Shown here in pieces: positions 1 through 10,742 of a stretch of DNA of 64,000 nt. The stretch's first letter is position 1. Each line of letters begins with the position of its first letter. Both the position numbers and the translations under genes were made by a program. The notes beneath the pieces were generated by a model. It did not search any database. It was not told where the DNA came from and saw nothing but the letters and a program-made list of their open reading frames with translations. Source of the DNA: Psoroptes ovis (taxonomy: Eukaryota > Arthropoda > Arachnida > Sarcoptiformes > Psoroptidae); the NCBI GenBank assembly GCA_002943765.1, contig PQWQ01000008.1:806001-870000 (forward strand). The letters run 5' to 3'.

Positions 1-258
1 TTCAAGACAAAATAAATACGGGAAAATTTTTTTAGAGATCAAAGGGTTATGAGGAAATTTTTCAATTTTTTCTTTGTATTTAACGAGCCAAAAGTAGCGT
101 AATTTTTTCAAATCAAAATTCAAGAATTCTTGGGCCCTAAGATGTGAAATTTCTCTCTCAAAAAAAATTTTGAATTACATTAACTTTCAAGTTAAGAAAA
201 TTAATCGAAATTTTTAGTGGGAAAAACCAATCAGTGAATTATTATTAACATTACTGTG

Positions 259-334
259 ATTGTCCGTAAAGTTTTTTCCACTTATTCAATGAAAGTACTC
301 GATTTAAAATTGGCCAAAACTTTTCGGACAACCA
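259..334. mobile_element. Mariner-like micro-hairpin (short MITE)
   Basis: Ends read ATTGTCCGTAAAGTTTT on the left and AAAACTTTTCGGACAACC on the right, which are near-perfect reverse complements. The unit is 76 bp and has no coding capacity. It is one of about 28 similar hairpins in the window. Confidence 0.7.
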
Positions 335-1277
335 AACTTTTTGATTCTCTTCCTATAATCATAAAATGATTCTAAAAATATAAACACACACATTTATTAA
401 CTTATTTGTTTATTTTTAAAAATCAAATATCAAAAGTGTTATGAATTAATTAATTGATAGAAATTTAGTGAATTTTCATTAATTCAATATTTTAAAATTA
501 ACAGCTCAGATCGCACTTCACAGTTGGGGATTTTTTTTTTGTGTTCAAAGATCATTAAAAAAAAGAAGCATTTTGAGTCGATTTCTTGTTATCATTAATT
601 TAGAATTGACCAATCGAACTATTGACATTCATTCAAAAATTATTAGAAATGCAGCGCCTGTCAAATAAAATTCTGTTGGACAAAATTCAGGACTGATTGA
701 TTCTGGTCGGTGGATTAATGGTTGTCTACATGGAATTATTTTTGAATACAAAAAACATCATGTGACAAAGATTCAAGGTCATTTATGATTAAAGAATATA
801 ATTAAATTTAAATTTAATTGAATCAAAATCAAATCAAATTTGTCATTTGTTGTTGTTGTTGTTGTTGATGTGTCACCTATTTTCATCATTTAAATGAATT
901 GGATAATAAAAAATTCTTCGAAGAATTCAAAAGCAAATATGTACTGAGCAATTATTTTGGTGGAAAATTAATCAAATCAATCGATCAATCGATTGATTGA
1001 ATCCATACAAAATTTTCAAGGACACTACTGATTTTTAATTCACATTGGGCGCCATTTGGAGCCACTTTTTTTTCTCATTCAAAAAGCTTCAAGAAAATCG
1101 TATCGAAAACCATTCGATAGGCGCTCGTCAGGCACCGTAATCATTAAAATTTTCAATAGAAATGGCTTCAATATTGTCGAGTGGAAAAAAATAGCCGAAG
1201 AAAATAGCACTTTGTGAACGAAAAATAAAACTAATCAATCAATCATTCAAGCTTGAAAAATGTATGAAATATCAGTG

Positions 1278-1294
1278 CACACACACACACACAC
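1278..1294. repeat. (CA)n microsatellite
   Basis: Uninterrupted CA dinucleotide run of about 17 bp. Confidence 0.85.
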
Positions 1295-2238
1295 ATATGA
1301 GAGATATTTGGAAAAATTTTTTCTCATTTTCTATCTACAGGCGCCTGTCAAGGGCCATGATCATTATTGGTTTTGAATCGAAAATTGATAATTACGTCGA
1401 CTGCTAAGAGCGAACGAGAAAAAAAAAATTTCTCTTCAAATTGATTCAATCAATAAAAAAAAATTGATATAAAATCAGAAGAAAGGAAAATTTCAATGAA
1501 ATTTCAAAAAAAATTGAACAAATAAAAAAATAAGAATTCATATATCAAATCAACACCACTAGTAAACGAGTTAATTATAGAAAATTTAATTAAATCTAAC
1601 CAAATAATTAATGAAATTTTACTTGTATTCAACTGGAAACTTGAGATTCTTGAAAAAATAAGTCTTAGCAATTGACAACATTATCACAGACTCATGTATT
1701 GGGTCTTAGGAATTCGCTTTACTGTGATTATAAACCAACGAAAAATTGGCAAGGGCTTATCGTAAAGTTCCAATAATTGACCTTTAAAAGCGGTGAAATG
1801 TGAGCGATCGTAATTACTTTGTTTTATAATGGAAAAAACTGCAAAAAAAAAATTCAATTTCATTGCGAATCAATGATGAATATCAGTCATTCATAATCAA
1901 TTCAAAATCATTCATACCCATTCGTTGATTCAGAGTTATTTGATGATCACAAATGGTAAATACGTTGATTTTTTAAATTTTTAGATTTTCATCAAGTGTT
2001 TAATGATTTTTTTTTTGTTCACAAATGTGCTGAAAAGCGCGATAGCGCATTTAACTTTCATTTCATTTAACTATTTCAATTTTCTTTCGATTGAAAAAAT
2101 GTTTAGCACTGTTGTTTCCTTGTTTTTTTTTGAAGTGATTATTTTTCATTTTTTTTTCATAATTTGTCATTTTTATTTTTGAAAAAAATTGTCAAAAATC
2201 ATTGAAAATAAACTAGGAATAAACAACATAATATCTAT

Positions 2239-2454
2239 TGTTATAGACGCAAGGTCTTTGGAACAAACAACAAACACACTTTTATTGGAAAAATTAAAGA
2301 AAAACAATCAAATTAATGAAAATACATCGCACTTGGCGAGGGTAGAACAACAATGATTTTTATTTCTTGATGCGCGTGCTTTTATATCACGCTTGCTGCT
2401 TTTTTGTGGGTACGCCGGCGCGCTCGTCATCGCCTCGCGTGCTCGACCGTTACA
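2239..2454 (-). repeat. 3' LTR of the retrotransposon
   Basis: 216-bp copy, identical by eye to 4279-4494. Because the element is on the minus strand this is its 3' LTR. The gag-derived ORF ends inside it at 2427. It carries an AATAAA signal on the minus strand in its distal part. Confidence 0.93.
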
Positions 2455-4214
2455 TCTCCCCCGCGAGGGCGACCGCGCCGACGGCTTCTGGCCGGTTTGA
2501 ATTCGATATCGTTGGTCAGTATAATCTGGTTTGGATGACCAACTTTGATGATTGGATGCTTAATAACGTTGGTTCCGACCGGTATCACAGAATGTTTTGC
2601 TTTTTTACGTTGGTCGTAATTGTACTTCCTACGATCATTGTATCGTTGAGCCTGATTGTTGTTCATTGTTCTGGCGGCGACATACGTCGGATATTCGCGG
2701 TCAATGGCCGATTTCGGTGGTCGTTTGAACATCGATAATGTCGACACACCAATAGTTGCATGTACTGCACTGTTGACCCGTAGGTCCCGGCCATCACTCT
2801 CCCCCTGACCTTTTTTGAAGACACGGCGACGTGGTTTGATGTCGAGGCCCGATATTTTTGACCGTTTATCGTTGGAAATTTCATCCTCGCTAACCAATTT
2901 TATTTTCCGTCGTTTCCCATTGAACGAATAATACATGTATTCATCGCTGGTAACCGTGACGTCATTTTTTTTAAAGAAGTCCCAGCCAAGGATTGGCATT
3001 TCAACATCGGCGATTAGTACGTCGTGTTTAATTTTGCAACTATCAATTAGCATCACGATAGTGGATTCGCCTATCACATTCAGCTTAGTGTTGTTGGCGG
3101 CTGTAGCCACTGTTTTGATACGACGGTCGATTGGCCAAGATTTTGGGAATACCGATACTCGTGCGCCAGAGTCAAGCAGACAGAAGACAGTTTTTTTGTT
3201 GATTAAGGCAGGCAGGCAAGCTCGTGGCATGTTTAGAGCACGTAACTCATAAACAGCTTTATGCTTGTCTTTGTTTTTATTGTTGTTGCTTGCCGATGAT
3301 TGATTCGAGCCATTTTTCAGTGACCAACATTCGGATGTGTTGTGCGAATTTTTCTTACAGTGAGAACAATATCTGTTTTTGTTCCTTCGATTGTTGTTAT
3401 TATTTTGGCCAATGTCGGGTCCATTATCAGTTCGATATTGGTTAGATGATTCAAACAATTTCGCTACCGCTTTAACCTCATCAATTGTTTCAATATCGGT
3501 TCGGCCGCGGAGCTTATCTGCCAAATTCTCGTTTAACATTGTCAGAAAACGATCACGGATGCACATGGCTTTCAATTCACGAATATCGTGAATGTCGCCA
3601 TAGAGATCCAACCATCCGCGTATGACTCTGTTCGCCAGGTCATCGAGCGATTCGTTCTTCCTGCGACCCAAGTAGTATTCACGAACTTGCTGGTCCCTTA
3701 ACGGAACCTTTTCTTTTTTCAATTCTGCGATCAATTGCTCAAATGCAAGCGGTCCCGACTTCTCCAAAGCCTGAACTGTGTTATACTCGCTGCTACCGTA
3801 AGGTAATAGAGCTTTGAACGTATTCAGCTTCATGATTTCATCATATTTGTTAATATTGGTGATCCATTCGAAATACGTCAAAAATTGATCGAGAGTTTCT
3901 TCTGCATTTTTCATTCGTGGGGTCAAGTTGACATTGTTGATAACAATGGGCACAGATGATTGCACGTTTTGAGCATACTGTTGTTGTTGGTATAGTTGCT
4001 GTTGTTGAAATAGCTGTTGTTGTCGCTGAAACTGTTGCTGTTGTGACTGTTGTTGCTGTTGCGGTTGCTGTTGCACCTGCTGTTGTTGAACTTGTTGCTG
4101 ATTTTGCCCTTTTTGGCTTTTGGATCTTGTTTGCACTCCGGACGACGATGGAACCGGGTTCACGAACGGATCTTTCGGAACTTTTTTTTCACTTTGTTCT
4201 AAATCATCAGACAT
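2427..4214 (-). CDS. Gag-protease polyprotein fused to an integrase C-terminal remnant
   Basis: 595 aa, starting at ATG 64 bp after the 5' LTR. Seen in order: a Gln-rich stretch (about residues 38-80); a helical capsid-like Gag region (about 100-260); a CCHC zinc knuckle at 283-296 with exact CX2CX4HX4C spacing; an aspartic protease with catalytic DSG at 348-350 and the family's ILGWDF block at 408-413; then from about residue 470 a region resembling the end of Ty3/gypsy integrases, namely NSAVHATIG, a Tyr/Arg/Lys-rich stretch around 524-540, a VGTNVIK-like segment and an Arg/Gly-rich tail. Reverse transcriptase, RNase H and the integrase catalytic core that should lie between protease and integrase tail are absent. 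The frame stays open across that join (roughly 2775-2815). The ORF ends inside the 3' LTR. The Gag and protease calls are secure; the integrase-tail call is by pattern. Confidence 0.85.
   Translation of the reverse strand: MSDDLEQSEKKVPKDPFVNPVPSSSGVQTRSKSQKGQNQQQVQQQQVQQQPQQQQQSQQQQFQRQQQLFQQQQLYQQQQYAQNVQSSVPIVINNVNLTPRMKNAEETLDQFLTYFEWITNINKYDEIMKLNTFKALLPYGSSEYNTVQALEKSGPLAFEQLIAELKKEKVPLRDQQVREYYLGRRKNESLDDLANRVIRGWLDLYGDIHDIRELKAMCIRDRFLTMLNENLADKLRGRTDIETIDEVKAVAKLFESSNQYRTDNGPDIGQNNNNNRRNKNRYCSHCKKNSHNTSECWSLKNGSNQSSASNNNKNKDKHKAVYELRALNMPRACLPALINKKTVFCLLDSGARVSVFPKSWPIDRRIKTVATAANNTKLNVIGESTIVMLIDSCKIKHDVLIADVEMPILGWDFFKKNDVTVTSDEYMYYSFNGKRRKIKLVSEDEISNDKRSKISGLDIKPRRRVFKKGQGESDGRDLRVNSAVHATIGVSTLSMFKRPPKSAIDREYPTYVAARTMNNNQAQRYNDRRKYNYDQRKKAKHSVIPVGTNVIKHPIIKVGHPNQIILTNDIEFKPARSRRRGRPRGGDVTVEHARR
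2455..2464 (-). other. Candidate polypurine tract
   Basis: Minus strand reads GCGGGGGAGA immediately before the 3' LTR, the place and composition expected for plus-strand priming during reverse transcription. Confidence 0.6.
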
Positions 4215-4260
4215 TGTTCACTGTTTTTTCGTCTTTTTGTTTTTCACTGATTGACACTAC

Positions 4261-4278
4261 GGAGGCACTCTGCCACCA
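4261..4278 (-). other. Candidate tRNA primer binding site
   Basis: Directly downstream of the 5' LTR on the minus strand the sequence begins TGGTGGCAGAGTGCC. TGG pairs with the CCA tail of a tRNA, as in most LTR elements. I cannot assign the tRNA without a comparison. Confidence 0.5.
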
Positions 4279-4494
4279 TGTTATAGACGCAAGGTCTTTG
4301 GAACAAACAACAAACACACTTTTATTGGAAAAATTAAAGAAAAACAATCAAATTAATGAAAATACATCGCACTTGGCGAGGGTAGAACAACAATGATTTT
4401 TATTTCTTGATGCGCGTGCTTTTATATCACGCTTGCTGCTTTTTTGTGGGTACGCCGGCGCGCTCGTCATCGCCTCGCGTGCTCGACCGTTACA
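4279..4494 (-). repeat. 5' LTR of the retrotransposon
   Basis: 216-bp copy identical by eye to 2239-2454. On the minus strand it reads, in order, a GC-rich U3 start, a TATA box (4426-4420) and an AATAAA polyadenylation signal (4326-4321), the expected order of U3, R and U5 signals. Confidence 0.93.
4420..4426 (-). promoter_or_regulatory. TATA box in the 5' LTR
   Basis: Minus strand reads TATAAAA in the context GATATAAAAG. It lies about 70 bp into the LTR and about 200 bp upstream of the ORF start, consistent with the retrotransposon's own promoter. Confidence 0.6.
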
Positions 4495-4498
4495 CTAT

Positions 4499-7052
4499 TC
4501 AAATAAAATTTTTTTTTCACTGCCATTATCATCATTCATTAAATAATCCAGTATACAAGATATAAATTATACAAACAAACTCTTGAATAATAATTTGAAA
4601 ATTGCATGAAATTTTCACGTAATCGAGGAGAGAGATGGGGGCGAGGAGGAAGGGAAAAAATTAGGAGAAACTTTATGATTTCAAGCCAAAAAATGATTGA
4701 AGAAAAATTCTTAAATTAAGAAGTAAATCAAAGGAATTATAAACAAAACATACAAATCATAATTATTAAGAATACAGAACTTACCAACAAAAAGTAAATA
4801 ATCCGAAGAAATTTGAGTAGAATTATAATTAATAATTATCGTAATTAATTATTTTGAATTTAAATTAGAATTAATGAATTTTGAATTTCGAATATTTGTC
4901 GAATTATTCACATAATGATTGATTGTGTAATCGAATAGATTGGTGTGGAATTTTGAGGAAAAAAAATCAAAACAAACCAAAAAACAAAACAAAAAATCAC
5001 ATTGAAACACAATAGAAAATTTTGAAGATGATAAAATAATTAACAAACAAAACAAAAAATTTGAAACACAATTAAAAATTTTGAAAAATCAACGATAACA
5101 TGACTATATCAAAATGACAATTTTCAACAAAAAAAAATTTTGGAAAAATTTGGAACAATTTAAATTAACAAATGAACTACATTTTTTTTTGAATACAAAA
5201 TAATCGATTAACACGTTCGTTTATGAATATAAATGTAGAGATGCATTTTTTTCTCGTGGTATTGATCACATTTTGAATTGTTTTTTGAATCAATTTCAAT
5301 CTAATTGAATCAAAAATTGTTTTATCACACAAATACAAATTAAATTGAAGTTATTTGCTGTCGGCTCGTTTCAATTGAGTCACATTTTTGCTTTGTTTAT
5401 TCGCTAATATTGCACACTGGAAAAAAAATATTCATCAACACTGATGGTAAAGATGAAATTCATTCATATTCAATTTGATATTTGATAAATCATTGATAAA
5501 ATTACACAAAAAAAAATCATAAAAATAGAAAATCGCTAGAAAATCGGTGGAAATTTACACCGCTCGCCACTGTAACCACCACCATTATTGTTGTTGCTGT
5601 TGTTCACAAATGATCACTAATATCAGTGAAAAAATTTTACGGACAATCGATTCCGGTGACCGCAAATAGAAATTAAAAAAACACTAAAACCAAGAGGTCA
5701 AAGGCTGAGATGAATGTATGATTCGATAATTTTCGGATTCGATTTTCGAATATTTTCGAAATAAAAAAAAATTCAATTCGTTCGATTTAATTAATTTGAT
5801 TCGAATTCGATTTCAATTAATCGATTTGGTTTCAATTTCAATCGATTCAGTTTCACTAAATTGAAAAAATTTCATTTTCTCTTTGATTATAAGGACATCT
5901 GAAAATGAAAATTAACAATTTTCATCATTATCATCATCCTCATCATCATTATCATTATTATCATCGTGTTTGTCGTCATAGTCGTCGCTGTTGATGCTGT
6001 TGTTGTTGTTGTTGTTGTTTCACATTACAGTCAACAAATAAAAAAAAAAAAAGAATTGAAAATTGATTTGATTTCAAAATTTTTGATGAGTTGTGCATGT
6101 TTTTTTTCAACACGAATGTTTTCATTGAATTTTTGAATATTGAGAAAATTTTCTTTTTAAAATTCAAAAAATCTTCAAAACATTAATCTTCAATTTAAAT
6201 CACTAATCTTCAAATTCACTAATCTTCCAACAAGTAAAAATATTCAAAAATTCTTCATTTCAAAATGTTCAAATTATTCAATGAAATATTTTTAATACTT
6301 TATTAAATTATTATTATTATTTGATGTTGTTGCTGTTGCTGCTGTATTTTGTTGATATTTTTTTTTCTTTTAATTTTCAATTTATTAATATTTTTTCACA
6401 TTTTTCAATGATTATTATTGTGTTGCAGTAATTGTTGTTGTAGTAGCAATGGTTTTAATGTGTAATTTTATTTTAAAAAAATTTACATTTTTTTATAAAC
6501 AATTTACTTTTAATTCACTTTATATATACATAAATGTGTATTAACATATTCAATTCACAAATATTAATCAAAGAATATATGCATTTGAATGCATATTTAT
6601 TTGTGTATATCTGTATATCAAATGTATTTAATTTTGAAATAGTAAAATAAATCAAACATTGAATACGATTTTTTTTTTTTTTTTGAAAACTTTCACACAA
6701 CCAAATGGCTTGTGAAAGAGAAGCATTGAAAATAGTTAGAAAATTTTCGATTGTTTTTGTACTGAAAATAGTTACGAAAATTTTGTACAGCCGAATGTAT
6801 TTTACCTTTTTCAAGACTGAAATGCGCGTGCGTAAAAAAAAAAGATATCGATGCCATCGATGGCGTCGATACATTTTACAATCGATCGATTGTGGGGGTG
6901 TATAATCGATTGGGGGAGCGTATAATCGATTGTTCCGGTGATTGCGCAATCCAATCAGGATTTTAAATTGCTTTAAAATTAATTTTATTCGTATTTTAAT
7001 TTATAAATTCATATGGAAATGACAAAAATTGAATGAATTAAAATTCAAATAA
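4499..7052. other. Intergenic, no gene seen
   Basis: AT-rich DNA with many homopolymers and CAT/GTT trinucleotide runs (about 5920-6025, 6320-6345). Short open frames here consist of Phe, Lys, Asn and Ile and show no domain. A cluster of ATCGAT motifs lies at 6845-6932. I see no RNA gene. Confidence 0.5.
6893..6932. repeat. 20-bp direct repeat with ATCGAT core
   Basis: TATAATCGATTG occurs at 6901-6912 and 6921-6932, each preceded by a G-rich octamer (TGGGGGTG, GGGGAGCG). Further ATCGAT and CGATCGAT motifs lie just upstream (6847-6890). Possibly regulatory (ATCGAT is the core of the insect DRE/DREF site) or merely a short tandem duplication. Confidence 0.45.
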
Positions 7053-7301
7053 ATCATATATACAATATTTACAGATTAACCATATATACAATATTTACAG
7101 ATTAATCATTTATACAATATTTACAGATTAACCATATATACAATATTTACAGATTAATCATTTATACAATATTTACAGATTAACCATATATACAATATTT
7201 ACAGATTAATCATTTATACAATATTTACAGATTAACCATATATACAATATTTACAGATTATCCATATATACAATATTTACAGATTAATCATATATATACA
7301 G
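7053..7301. repeat. 26-bp tandem repeat, about 9.5 copies
   Basis: Unit ACCATATATACAATATTTAC followed by AGATTA. Copies start at 7053, 7079, 7105, 7131, 7157, 7183, 7209, 7235 and 7261, with a partial tenth from 7287. Two unit versions (ACCATATATAC and ATCATTTATAC) alternate in copies 2-7, so the array probably grew as a 52-bp dimer. It abuts the decayed transposase copy. Confidence 0.92.
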
Positions 7302-7307
7302 AAGGGA

Positions 7308-7770
7308 ATTTGGTCCATGCTGCATACATTGGGCGCAGCATGGACCAACTGTAAAATGGTTAGGTAAATGGAAATGTAGTCTTGGACCATCCAGTCCCAT
7401 ATTACACCGAATTGATCTAGAAGATTTGGAGATTCATTTCCTTATATAAATCATTAAATGTTAAAATCAAGCAATTCGATCGCATCTAGGGGAAATTTTT
7501 GAATTAATGGAACCAAATCCTAAATGGAAAAATAAGAAGCAAAAATACATAGAATTAGGTATTAGGTAAAACTATTCATCATTATTACCACAATCGTTGC
7601 CATCACCATCTTCTCATTCTGAACCATCGTTGCCATCACCATCTTCTCATTCTGAACCATCGTTGCCATCACCATCTTCTCATTCTGAACCATTATTACC
7701 ACAATCGTTGCCATCTCCATCTGCTAAGTGTTCATCATTATTACCGCAGTCAATCGTTTCAGACAATTTG
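7308..7770 (+). pseudogene. Decayed inverted copy of the 5' part of the transposase-like gene
   Basis: On the plus strand this matches, with substitutions and small indels, the first coding exon of the minus-strand gene at 7880-10742. It shows the GGTCCATG region, the segment encoding PNPKWKNKKQKYIELG, and the Ser/Pro-rich repeats. The frame is broken by stops and indels in the first half; after about 7590 an open stretch encodes LPSPSSHSEP-type repeats (33-bp unit, tandem at about 7592-7690). It lies tail-to-tail with the intact gene, making an imperfect inverted repeat of about 460 bp around a 2.4-kb interior. Confidence 0.8.
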
Positions 7771-7879
7771 CAGTCAATTATAAGGCCTAATCATAAAAAG
7801 AATATCCATGAAATCAGTTTATTATCAAACCAATATTCCATTTAATTGAATGAATTATCTTACGTTAATTCATTCATCA

Positions 7880-10742
7880 TTATTTCGCGAGTTCCGCGAT
7901 CATTGTTTGGGTCTTCTGTAATGTTCTACGTGTAAGCAAACAGAAAAAATTTATAAAAATCAAAACTCAGACAAAATGGTCTGATATATGATTCTGACGA
8001 ACTTACAACTTTTTTAACGCAATAATTAAGATGCGGTGAACCATTGTGATAAAAAATGAATGAATTCGCAAACGATAATTCATCCAACTGGATGGAATAA
8101 TTTTCAGTTAGCATCTCAATCTCATAAATATTCGTTATGATTGGCCTTATAATTGACCACAAGTCGCCTGATACCATTATCTTATTGTCAATCCTGGAAA
8201 AATTCTTGGCTTCGAGGAACTTATCGTCCTCTTTCAGCAAGGCTCTTGCAATCCTATATCCCAATTTGAAAGGGCGATCACGAGCCCTAATTCGCTCGTC
8301 AAGACCTATGGTGATTTCGTCTTCATCAGCCATAAAAAGGTGGGCAACTTGATATTTCTTGGCGATCGAAAAGGGTACATTCTTGAAGTTCCTGGATTTT
8401 CGAATGATAGTTTTCATGAGAGAATGATTGCGTTCATAACGCTCGGTACTATATTTTCGAAGTGGTCCATAAAACTGCATCAAATCGAAATAATGAGACG
8501 CGAAATGCGTTTTCGGTGTCATCATTCTCAATTTGATGCAAATATCAATCAACTCATTCACCACTGTTTTCAATTCGTCTAATTGTTCCATGTTAAAGCC
8601 AAACGAGAGGAAGATGAATTTCCTCAAAATGAAGTACAACTCAAATTCGTCCTTCTGATTCACAATGATTTGTGGAAATATTTCGATGAATCTGGCCGCC
8701 ATTTCCACCTTTTGAATACCCTTCCCTTTACATTGCAATTTCCCTTGGGGATTCAAGGTTATGGGTCCATTTACCCATTTAAATTTTTGGATACTTTTCT
8801 TGATATGAGAAGTTGGCAAAAAACCCGTCAATTTGGCCAAAATTACGTCCATGATTCTCGGAATTATTCCTTAAAATAAAAAAATGATAATTTTTTGTTT
8901 CTAATCATATATAAAAAATACCTTCCGCAACATTATGGAACCAATCAGGTGGCGAAACCTGAAAAATGTTGATTTTCAATGGTGAAAAGGCACAATCAGT
9001 TTTTATGCCGTAGAAGCTTCGGAAGTTTGGATAATTTTTAATCATTCGAAGCTCTTCTTTATATTCATCATAAGTTTTGCACATCGCCAAATCGCGCTGC
9101 TCAACGATGTTCAGATTTCTATATGTCTTGCCACAATATCGACAGATGAAACCGTATCCAAAAGATCTATTGAGACCTAGCAATTCAGCAATACCTAGAT
9201 TGTCACCTAGAGTAAAGAATTAATTGTATTAAAATGATAAATCAACGTGTGAAAAAATTTCTTACCCAAGATGTGACTCAAGCATACTTGGATTTTGCGC
9301 CCGTTATAATCAATTCCATGCTTGATTAAATCGGTCAAATCGTCAGTCAGTGGCTTCAATAATTGACTGAGTGATGTATCGGAATCTTTTTGGTCAATTG
9401 ACCTCCATATCATCAATAAATGAATGTCTTTAAGCTTTGTCGTTGGGTTTGTGTTATTGTCAATATCAAGATACAATATGTATATCTTATTTCTGCGATT
9501 TGAATCTTGCAACGCGTTGGAAGCGTTGAACTCATCACCATATATGATGAGCCGTAGTTTTTTGGCGAATTTATTTTCTCTTATGTATGGTGGTAATAAA
9601 TGATCTTCTTCCTTACCGATCAGATCAACTAAATTGTCGGTAATGATGTACTTTTCAATTATCTGTTTGATCGGGATATAATAGTATTTTTTGCTGCCAT
9701 CACCCACTAGATATTCTTTGGGAGTTATGAAGTTAACCAGTGTTTTTGCAAACTCCCATTGGTAATATTCGGACTTGATATAATTGGTTACATAACTATG
9801 CAACATAGTACTAGGATTCACATCAAAATCTCTCATTATCGTATTGAACACAATAGAAAACGATGGAAAAGTGATATAATTCTTAGCCTTGTGGCACAAA
9901 ATTGACTCACAATTTCTACTGAATTTTTGATAATCCTCATGTGATAAATCGTTACGAGCGCACTCCAAAAAAGTACATTTTTTATTTCCTAATTCAAGTT
10001 CGACTTCATCCTCACTATAACTTTCGTATTGTTCGTCCATCTCTGAGTCCGAGTTCGAATCCGAATCTGAATCGTCAAGAGACATTGTTTCTGGATCCAT
10101 AGCTGGCAACGATGGTTCAGAATGAGAAGATGTTGATGGCAATTGCTGTGGTAATAATGGTCCAGAATGAGAAGATGTTGATGGCAATTGCTGTGGTAAT
10201 AATGGTTCAGAATGAGAAGATGTTGATGGCGATCGCTGCGGTAATAATGATGAACAGTTAGCAGATGGAGATGGTAACGATTGCGGTACAGAGTCATGAA
10301 CTGTTAACGACGATTCTATTCCCGAGTCTGGAATGTACGCTTCTGGATGTTCTTTTTGAATATGCTTGTACATGTTGCAGCCACTGGTGTAAATTTTTCC
10401 ACAACAATGAACAGACCGTACCCTTTTTTTATTCAATTCAATGTATTGCTTGACGATTGGCTTCTGAACATCAAGTTTTTTGTTTCGTTTGATCTGATGT
10501 AATGATCGACGTATGGTTTTACCTAATTCTATGTATTTTTGCTTTTTATTTTTCCATTTAGGGTTCGATTCCGCTAATTCAGAAAATTTCGCCTGGATGC
10601 CATCGAATTGCTTAATTTCAACACTTAATGATTCATATAAGGAAATGAACCTCCGAATCCTCTTGATCAATTCGATGTAATATGGGACTTGATGGTCCAA
10701 GACTACGTTCCCATTTACATAGCCATCCAATGTATTAATCAT
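7880..10742 (-). CDS. Transposase-like protein (tnp2/DUF4218-like, animal CACTA-related), four exons
   Basis: Exons on the minus strand: 10742-9266, 9206-8922, 8869-8007, 7915-7880; introns of 59, 52 and 91 bp. Every junction has GT-AG ends and keeps frame, giving 886 aa and a TAA stop at 7882-7880. Seen in order: a Lys-rich N-terminus, a Cys/His segment resembling a degenerate C2H2 finger (HIQKEH), tandem Ser/Pro repeats (LPSTSSHSEPLLPQQ, about 10240-10103), an acidic Asp/Ser stretch, a block with IIYGDEFNASNALQ, a GDNLGI motif formed across the first splice junction, a CRYC pair, and a C-terminal block with PKTHFASHYFD and GPLRKYSTERYERNH. That order is what I recall from a widespread animal transposase-derived family related to plant tnp2/DUF4218 proteins. 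The frame is open upstream to 10877 but without an ATG, so a 5' exon may be missing. No terminal repeats were recognised. Confidence 0.75.

Larger units (their letters stand above)
1..2234. other. Intergenic, repeat-bearing, no gene seen
   Basis: No convincing coding region is seen on either strand; stop codons are dense and composition is strongly AT-rich. It contains one mariner-like micro-hairpin (259-334), a CA microsatellite (1278-1294), and two decayed fragments of the GGCGCC/CTCGACAGG repeat family (about 1115-1145 and 1335-1365). The right edge abuts the LTR retrotransposon. Confidence 0.6.
2239..4494 (-). mobile_element. Complete small Ty3/gypsy-like LTR retrotransposon, internally deleted
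   Basis: Two direct repeats of 216 bp, identical by eye, bound a 1824-bp interior. Each LTR starts TG and ends CA on the plus strand. CTAT stands immediately outside both ends (2235-2238 and 4495-4498), a 4-bp target-site duplication as made by Ty3-type integrases (a fifth base, T, also matches if the LTR start is shifted by one). On the minus strand a TGG-initial primer-binding-site candidate follows the 5' LTR and a purine tract precedes the 3' LTR. One ORF fills the interior. No reverse transcriptase, RNase H or integrase core is present, so it cannot copy itself unaided. Identical LTRs imply a recent insertion. Its GC content is visibly above that of its surroundings. Confidence 0.93.

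Noticed and set aside
1738..1785. Another mariner-like hairpin near 1.74 kb
   Set aside because: Only a weak resemblance (CTTATCGTAAAGTTCC) with no pairing second arm.
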